The notes under the pieces were generated by a model. It had not been told where the DNA came from. It saw only the letters and a list, made by a program, of their open reading frames with translations, and did no database searches. A DNA stretch of 64,000 bases. It comes from Mactra quadrangularis. Taxonomy: Eukaryota; Mollusca; Bivalvia; Venerida; Mactridae. A program made the position numbers and the translations under genes. Within the stretch, counting starts at the first letter, position 1. Every line of letters starts with the position of its first letter. The stretch covers positions 23,338,011-23,402,010 of the forward strand of contig CM046297.1 of assembly GCA_025267735.1 (NCBI GenBank), written 5' to 3'. Below are positions 57,201 to 64,000 of this stretch, piece after piece.

Positions 57201-57499
57201 CGCATGATGTATACATCAGGGAAAAAGTCGATTTTTCGTGGAAAATTTTTCACCCCGTTTTGGGCCTCAATGGGCCTGAGGGCATCCGCATAGACGTATT
57301 TGGGCGAAATTTCGGGCATAAACCGGCAATCGTGGCCAAAAACAGCAATTTACCATAGTCGCGCCTAACCCTAGGCGGCACCCTATACGGACGCGAAAAC
57401 GGTCCCGCTGGCCCCCGGAAGGGCCTCAGGTACCGGAAGTGGCACATTTCTGGACTCGTCTGGACCATAGGAAGCGACTGAGGCGCAATTGGGCCCGAT
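54246..57499 (+). repeat. Satellite S1, 330-bp monomer, ~9.9 forward copies
   Basis: GC-rich tandem array with landmarks such as CATGATGTATACATCAGG recurring every 329-331 bp (for example ending near 55240, 55570, 55900, 56230). Copies are almost identical, differing by scattered substitutions and a few one-base indels. Each carries GGGCCTCAATGGGCCTGAGG, CCTAACCCTAGGCGGCACCC and CCATAGGAAGCGACTGAGGC. Because 330 is divisible by 3, the same 88-133 codon minus-strand frames recur in each monomer. I see no protein domain, and read them as stop-poor repeat sequence rather than genes. Confidence 0.97.
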
Positions 57500-57599
57500 N
57501 NNNNNNNNNNNNNNNNNNNNNNNNNNNNNNNNNNNNNNNNNNNNNNNNNNNNNNNNNNNNNNNNNNNNNNNNNNNNNNNNNNNNNNNNNNNNNNNNNNN
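57500..57599. other. Assembly gap (100 N)
   Basis: Exactly 100 undetermined bases, the usual placeholder for a gap of unknown length. S1 lies on the left and S2 on the right, so their true distance is unknown and the order could be a scaffolding inference. Confidence 0.99.
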
Positions 57600-58218
57600 T
57601 GCCCCAAATATGATGGGGACTGTTCGGGGGGTCAAGTAGGTCAAGGTAAAGCGCGTAACCGGGGGTCCTAAAGCCGTGCGGATAGCGGGGGCCTCGATTT
57701 TGCGTTTCAGGGGTCCCAAATATGAAAATTCTGCACTATTGCCTTCATGGCGGTCTGACCCCCTTAAAACAGGTTTTTAGGGCTAAGGTCCACCTTAAAC
57801 GCTTGTAGAAACTTACATTTGGACCCGCTGGTACCTTTTTAGGCCAAAACTGGAGAAAAAATTTTTTCGTGAAATTTTGAACTTTGCGACAGGTCCGCGT
57901 ATGTTGAAAATGTCAGTTTTTTGAGCGAAAAAATTTAGCGTCACGAAACTGCCCCAAATATGATGGGGACTGTTCCGGGGGTCAAGTAGGTCAAGGTAAA
58001 GCGCGTAACCGGGGTCCTAAAGCGGTGCGGGATAGCGGGGGGCCTCGATTTTGCGTTTCAGGGGGTCCCAAATATAAAAATTCTGCACTATTGCCTTCAT
58101 GGCGGTCTGACCCCCTTAAAACAGGTTTTTAGGGCTAAGGTCCACCTTAAACGCTGAGGAAACTTACATTCGGACCCGCTGGGACCTTTTTAGGCCAAAA
58201 CTGGAGAAAAAAAATTTT

Positions 58219-60408
58219 CGTGAAATTTTGAACTTTGCGACAGGTTCGCGTATGCAGAAAATTCAAGATATTGCAAATTTTGGTGCGGAGGATTCAGAGT
58301 CGCCAAACGATCCGGTTGGTGGGTGGGGATGGTCCGTGATGTCAAATCCGTCAAGGAAACGCGCAAAACCATGATTCGCAAGTCAAACAGGAAAGCGTGA
58401 GGCCAGGTAATGTTTCTCAATGGTTTCTAACTGTAATTAACAGGGATACTCAGTTCTATTCATCTCAGAGGTGTTGAAAGCCCAGCCACACACGTGTTTG
58501 CGGGCTATATACGTTGGAGATGGATTGGAACCGCCTATGAAATCCCCACTTTTGGCCTGGAAATGCCCGGGTTGACAATGTCATTGTCTCACGGGGCATT
58601 TCCAGGCCAAAAGTGGGGATTTCATAGGCTTTATATTTAAGACTAGCCTAAACTGTACTTGTTGGACAGGTGCGCGTATGCAGTCAATGTCAGTTTTTGA
58701 GCGAAAAAACTTAGAGTCACGAAACCGCCCCAGTGATGATGAGGTCTGTGCGGGGGGTCAAGTAGGACAAGGTAAAGCACGTAACCGGGGTCCTAAAGCG
58801 GTGCGGATAGCGGGGGCCTCGATTTTGCCTTTCAGGGGTCCAAAATATGAAAATTCTGCACTATTGCCTTCAGAGCAGTATGACCCCCTTAAAACAGGTT
58901 TTTAGGGCTAACGTCCACCTAGGACGCTGTAGAAACTTATATTTGGACCCGCTGGGACCTTTTTAGGCCAAAACTGGAGAAAAATTTTTTTCGTGAAATT
59001 TTGAACTTTGCGACAGGTCCGCGTATGCAGAAAATGTCAGTTTTTGAGCGAAAAAATTTAGCGTCACGAAACTGCCCCAAATATGATGGGGACTGTTCGG
59101 GGGGGTCAAGTAGGTCAAGGTAAAGCGCGTAACCGGGGTCCTAAAGCCGTGCGGACAGCGGGGGCCTCGATTTTGCGTTTCAGGTGTCCCAAATATGAAA
59201 ATTCTGCACTATTGCCTTCATGGCGGTCTGACCCCCTTAAAACAGGTTTTTATCGCTAAGGTCCACCTGAAACGCTGAGGAAACTTACATTCGGACCCGC
59301 TGGGTCCTTTTCGGGCCAAAACTGGAGAAAAAAAATTTTCGTGAAATTTTGAACTTTGCGACAGGTCCGCATATGCAGAAAATTCAAGAAATTGCAAATT
59401 TTGGTGCGGAGGATTCAGAGTCGCCAAACGGGCCGGTTGGTGGGTGGGGTTGGTCCGTGATGTCAAATCCGTCAAGGAAACGCGCATAACCAGGGTTCGC
59501 AAGCCAAACAGGAATGCGTGAGGCCAGGTAATGTTTCTCAATGGTTTCTTACTGTAATTAACAGGGATACTCAGTTCTATTCATCTCAGAGGTGTGAAAG
59601 CCCAGCCACACACGTGTTTGCGGGCTATATACGTTGGAGATGGATTGGAACCGCCTATGAAATCCCATTTCCAGGCTAAAAGTGGGGATTTCATAGGCTT
59701 TATATTTAAGACTAGCCTAAACTGTACTTGTTGGACAGGTGCGCGTATGCAGTCAATGTCAGTTTTTGAGCGAAAAAACTTAGAGTCACGAAACCGCCCC
59801 AGGGATGATGGGGTCTGTGCGGGGGGTCAAGTAGGTCAAGGTAAAGCGCGTAACCGGGGTCCTAATGCGGTGCGGATAGCGGGGGCCTCGATTTTGCCTA
59901 ACAGGGGTCCCAAATATGAAAATTCTGCACTATTGCCTTCAGAGCAGTATGACCCACTTAAAACAGGTTTTTAGGGCTAACGTCCACCTAGGACGCTGTA
60001 GAAACTTATATTTGGACCCGCTGGGACCTTTTTAGGCCAAAACTGGAGAAAAAATTTTTTCGTGAAATTTTGAACTTTGCGACAGGTCCGCGTATGCAGA
60101 AAATGTTAGTTTTTGAGCGAAAAAACTTAGAGTCACGAAACCGCCCCAGGGATGATGGGGTCTGTGCGGGGGGTCAAGTAGGTCAAGGTAAAGCGCGTAA
60201 CCGGGGTCCTAATGCGGTGCGGATAGCGGGGGCCTCGATTTTGCGTTTCAGGGGTCCCAAATATGAAAATTCTGCACTATTGCCTTCATGGCGGTCTGAC
60301 CCCCTTAAAACAGGTTTTTAGGGCTAAGGTCCACCTTAAACGCTGAGGAAACTTACATTCGGACCCGCTGGGACCTTTTTAGGCCAAAACTGGAGAAAAA
60401 AAATTTTC
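58219..60408 (+). repeat. S2 higher-order repeat, copy 1 (~2.19 kb)
   Basis: Six subunits in fixed order: long hairpin type, AGAGTC type, AGCGTC type, long type with collapsed hairpin, AGAGTC type, AGAGTC type. The same order and spacing recur from 60409. Subunit boundaries were judged by eye. Confidence 0.85.
58533..58629. repeat. S2 hairpin, copy 1
   Basis: A 97-bp inverted repeat. Arms of ~37 bp begin GCCTATGAAATCCCC and end GGGGATTTCATAGGC. A short internal palindrome GACAATG-T-CATTGTC sits at the tip. Arms are perfect up to the CCCGG region near the centre. Confidence 0.93.
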
Positions 60409-62602
60409 GTGAAATTTTGAACTTTGCGACAGGTTCGCGTATGCAGAAAATTCAAGATATTGCAAATTTTGGTGCGGAGGATTCAGAGTCGCCAAACGAT
60501 CCGGTTGGTGGGTGGGGATGGTCCGTGATGTCAAATCCGTCAAGGAAACGCGCATAACCATGATTCGCAAGTCAAACAGGAAAGCGTGAGGCCAGGTAAT
60601 GTTTCTCAATGGTTTCTAACTGTAATTAACAGGGATACTCAGTTCTATTCATCTCAGAGGTGTGAAAGCCCAGCCACACACGTGTTTGCGGGCTATATAC
60701 GTTGGAGATGGATTGGAACCGCCTATGAAATCCCCACTTTTGGCCTGGAAATGCCCCGGGTTGACAATGTCATTGTCTCACGGGGCATTTTCCAGGCCAA
60801 AAGTGGGGATTTCATAGGCTTTATATTTAAGACTAGCCTAAACTGTACTTGTTGGACAGGTGCGCGTATGCAGTCAATGTCAGTTTTTGAGCGAAAAAAC
60901 TTAGAGTCACGAAACCGCCCCAGTGATGATGAGGTCTGTGCGGGGGGTCAAGTAGGACAAGGTAAAGCACGTAACCGGGGGTCCTAAAGCGGTGCGGATA
61001 GCGGGGGCCTCGATTTTGCCTTTCAGGGGTCCAAAATATGAAAATTCTGCACTATTGCCTTCAGAGCAGTATGACCCCCTTAAAACAGGTTTTTAGGGCT
61101 AACGTCCACCTAGGACGCTGTAGAAACTTATATTGGACCCGCTGGGACCTTTTTAGGCCAAAAACTGGAGAAAAATTTTTTTTCGTGAAATTTTGAACTT
61201 GCGACAGGTCCGCGTATGCAGAAAATGTCAGTTTTTGAGCGAAAAAATTTAGCGTCACGAAACTGCCCCAAATATGATGGGGGACTGTTCGGGGGGGTCA
61301 AGTAGGTCAAGGTAAAGCGCGTAACCGGGGGTCCTAAAGCCGTGCGGACAGCGGGGGCCTCGATTTTGCGTTTCAGGGGTCCCAAATATGAAAATTCTGC
61401 ACTATTGCCTTCATGGCGGTCTGACCCCCTTAAAACAGGTTTTTATCGCTAAGGTCCACCTGAAACGCTGAGGAAAACTTACATTCGGACCCGCTGGGTC
61501 CTTTTCGGGCCAAAACTGGAGAAAAAAAATTTTCGTGAAATTTTGAACTTTGCGACAGGTCCGCATATGCAGAAAATTCAAGAAATTGCAAATTTTGGTG
61601 CGGAGGATTCAGAGTCGCCAAACGGGCCGGTTGGTGGGTGGGGTTGGTCCGTGATGTCAAATCCGTCAAGGAAACGCGCATAACCAGGGTTCGCAAGCCA
61701 AACAGGAATGCGTGAGGCCAGGTAATGTTTCTCAATGGTTTCTTACTGTAATTAACAGGGATACTCAGTTCTATTCATCTCAGAGGTGTGAAAGCCCAGC
61801 CACACACGTGTTTGCGGGCTATATACGTTGGAGATGGATTGGACCGCCTATGAAATCCCATTTCCAGGCTAAAAGTGGGGATTTCATAGGCTTTATATTT
61901 AAGACTAGCCTAAACTGTACTTGTTGGACAGGTGCGCGTATGCAGTCAATGTCAGTTTTTGAGCGAAAAAACTTAGAGTCACGAAACCGCCCCAGGGATG
62001 ATGGGGTCTGTGCGGGGGGTCAAGTAGGTCAAGGTAAAGCGCGTAACCGGGGTCCTAATGCGGTGCGGATAGCGGGGGCCTCGATTTTGCCTTTCAGGGG
62101 TCCCAAATATGAAAATTCTGCACTATTGCCTTCAGAGCAGTATGACCCCCTTAAAACATGTTTTTAGGGCTAACGTCCACCTAGGACGCTGTAGAAACTT
62201 ATATTTGGACCCGCTGGGACCTTTTTAGGCCAAAACTGGAGAAAAATTTTTTTCGTGAAATTTTGAACTTTGCGACAGGTCCGCGTATGCAGAAAATGTC
62301 AGTTTTTGAGCGAAAAAACTTAGAGTCACGAAACCGCCCCAGGGATGATGGGGTCTGTGCGGGGGGGGTCAAGTAGGTCAAGGAAAAGCGCGTAACCGGG
62401 GTCCTAATGCGGTGCGGATAGCGGGGGCCTCGATTTTGCCTTTCAGGGGTCCCAAATATGAAAATTCTGCACTATTGCCTTCAGAGCAGTATGACCCCCT
62501 TTAAAATAGGTTTTTAGGGCTAACGTCCACCTAGGACGCTGTAGAAACTTATATTTGGACCCGCTGGGACCTTTTTAGGCCAAAACTGGAGAAAAAGTTT
62601 TT
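60409..62602 (+). repeat. S2 higher-order repeat, copy 2 (~2.19 kb)
   Basis: Nearly identical to copy 1, including the alternation of intact and collapsed hairpins. Many of the differences are one-base changes in homopolymer length. Confidence 0.85.
60721..60819. repeat. S2 hairpin, copy 2
   Basis: Same structure as copy 1 with an extra T in the right arm (CATTTTCCAGG), producing a one-base bulge. Confidence 0.93.
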
Positions 62603-63346
62603 CGTGAAATTTTGAACTTTGCGACAGGTCCGCGTATGCAGAAAATGTCAGTTTTTAGAGCGAAAAAATTTAGCGTCACGAAACTGCCCCAAATATGATG
62701 GGGACTGTTCGGGGGTAAAGTAGGTCAAGGTAAAGCGCGTAGCCAAAAGGGCCGGTTGGTGGGTGGGGGTTGGTCTGTGAAGTCAAATCGGTCATGGAAA
62801 CGTGCGTAACCGGGGTCCTAAAGAGGTGTGGAGAACGGGGGCCTCGATTTTGCGTTTCAGGGGTCCCAAATATGAAAATTCTGCACTGTTGCCTTGAGAG
62901 CTGTCTGACCCCCTTAAAACAGGTTTTTGGGGCTTAAATCCATCTGGGATGCTGAGGAAACTGACATTCGGACCCGCTTGGAACTTTTTAAGCCAAAACT
63001 GGAAATAAAAATTATGTTGTGAAATTTTCAACCTTTCGTCAGGTCCGCGTATGCAGAAAATTAAAAAAATTGCAAGAAATTGCAAATTTTGGTGCAGAGG
63101 ATTCAGAGTAGCCAAAAGGGCCGGTTGGTGGGTGGGGGTTGGTCGGTGAAGTCATATCGGTCAAGGAAACGCGCATAACCGGGGTTCGCAAGTCAAACTG
63201 GTAAGCGTGAGGCCAGGTAATGTTTCTCAATGGTTTCCTACAGTACTGTAATTAACAGGGATACTCAGTTCTATTCATCACAGAGGTGTGAAAGCCCAGC
63301 CAGGCAGGCGTTTGCGCGCTATAACCGTTGGAGATGGATCAGAACC

Positions 63347-63444
63347 GCCTATGAAATCCCCACTTTTGGCCTCGAAACGCCCCGGGATGACAATGTCATT
63401 GTCTCCCGGGGCGTTTCGAGGCCAAAAGTGGTGATTTCATAGGC
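63347..63444. repeat. S2 hairpin, copy 3, with covarying arms
   Basis: Same outer arms and tip, but the stem segment reads CCTCGAAACGCCCC on the left and GGGGCGTTTCGAGG on the right. Copies 1 and 2 have CCTGGAAATG and CATTTCCAGG (copy 2 with the extra T). The differing positions pair in each copy. One unpaired mismatch remains (AATCCCC against GGTGATT). Confidence 0.92.
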
Positions 63445-64000
63445 TTTTTATTTAACCTTGGCTTAAAACTGTACTTGTTGGACAGGTCCGCGTATGCAGA
63501 AAATATCAGTTTTTTAGCGTAAATCTTAGCGTCACGAAACCGCCCCTAAGGTGATGGGGTCTGTTCAGGGGGTCGGGTCGGACAAGGTAACACGCGTAAC
63601 CGGGGTCCTAAAGAGGCGCGGATAGCGGGGGTCTCGATTTTGCGTTTTCAGGGGTCCCAAATATGAAAATTCTGCACTGTTGCCTTGAGAGCTGTCTGAC
63701 CCCCTTAAAACAGGTTTTTGGGGCTTAAATCCACCTGGGATGCTGAGGAAACTTACATTCTGACCCGCTTGGACCTTTTGAGGCCAAAACTGGAAAAAAA
63801 AATCTTTGTGAAATTTTCAACTTTTCGTCAGGTCCGCGTATGCAGAAAATTCCAGAAATAGCAAGAAATTGCAAATTTTGGGGCGGAGGATTCAGAGTAG
63901 CCAAAAGGGCCGGTTGGTGGGCGGGGGTTGGTCTGTGAAGTCAAATCGGTCATAGAAACGCGCGTAACCGGGGTCCTAAAGAGGTGCGGAGAGCGGGGGC

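Larger units (their letters stand above)
57600..64000 (+). repeat. Satellite S2, multi-subunit GC-rich array, runs off the window
   Basis: A tandem array of ~340-430 bp subunits, each starting at CGTGAAATTTTGAACTTTGC and containing GACAGGTCCGCGTATGCAG, GGTCAAGTAGGTCAAGGTAA and GACCCCCTTAAAACAGG. There are at least three subunit types: one with AAATTTAGCGTCACGAAAC, one with ACTTAGAGTCACGAAACC, and a longer one with GATTCAGAGTCGCC plus AACAGGGATACTCAG and a hairpin. Subunits after about 62600 are more diverged. Plus-strand frames of up to 151 codons and minus frames of up to 107 codons are satellite artefacts. Confidence 0.95.

Noticed and set aside
54246..57499. Recurring 88-133 codon minus-strand open frames in S1 (and 75-151 codon frames in S2) as a tandem gene family
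   Set aside because: They recur only because the monomer is repeated (330 bp keeps phase), sit in GC-rich stop-poor DNA, overlap in two frames and have no recognisable domain.
53981..57499. CRISPR-like array interpretation of the regular repeats
   Set aside because: Monomers are contiguous 330-bp satellite units without unique spacers, in a eukaryotic genome.

Overview
The window is animal nuclear DNA: AT-rich, gene-poor and dominated by small non-autonomous transposons and satellites. Several interspersed tRNA-derived SINEs end in a shared tail containing ACGGCGTTAAACCCA, a tail I associate with bivalve mollusc genomes. I therefore infer a bivalve or other lophotrochozoan, but cannot prove it from the window. 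There are no bacterial-type operons, CRISPR arrays or functional tRNA/rRNA genes.

Genes. I can support only one intact protein gene: a single-exon class-A (rhodopsin-like) GPCR at 8748-9896, probably a neuropeptide-type receptor. A second coding trace is a broken 3' end of a LINE reverse-transcriptase ORF at 51154-51592 (minus). The other open frames are short, lack recognisable domains, and mostly lie in AT-rich DNA or inside repeats.

0-53 kb: transposon mosaic. Family labels are mine. SINE-A is a tRNA head plus body plus tail (42, 7670, 18569, 19730, 24663, 49799, diverged 52930). SINE-B has a different head and body but a related tail (681, 3598, 22102, 26351, 43475, 44249, 47756, 52445). 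SINE-C is at 50777. Many have clear target-site duplications (TSDs). DNA-transposon derivatives are: MITE-X, three ~398-bp copies, each with a perfect and different 9-bp TSD (16425, 23396, 38366); MITE-Z, ~300-350 bp with TTAA-bounded inverted ends (25086, 27834, 29900, 34514, 45241 plus fragments); hAT-like elements with 8-bp TSDs (36582, 24174); a Tc1/mariner-type MITE (33692); a MITE with ~43-bp inverted ends (42022); two copies of a ~135-bp foldback, MITE-P (33004, 49124); and a 79-bp foldback inserted inside a SINE (49890). A dispersed minisatellite family built on GCGACGTTTAGCG (family Q) occurs in both orientations at 20.1, 31.3, 36.5, 37.7, 39.6 and 40.2 kb. Other tandem repeats have 21-, 29- and 73-bp units or are simple repeats.

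53.7-64 kb: two GC-rich satellite arrays. S1 (about 53.77-57.50 kb) has a 330-bp monomer. Its left edge is inverted and diverged, making a large head-to-head palindrome centred near 54.25 kb. A 100-N assembly gap (57500-57599) separates it from S2 (57.60 kb to the window end). S2 consists of ~340-430 bp subunits arranged in a ~2.19-kb six-subunit higher-order repeat (two full copies, 58.22-62.60 kb). It carries a ~97-bp near-perfect hairpin whose arms differ between copies by paired, pairing-preserving substitutions. The satellite open frames are by-products of GC-rich, stop-poor repeats.

No cooperating gene set is visible. The interest lies in the new or undescribed-looking repeat families and satellite architecture.
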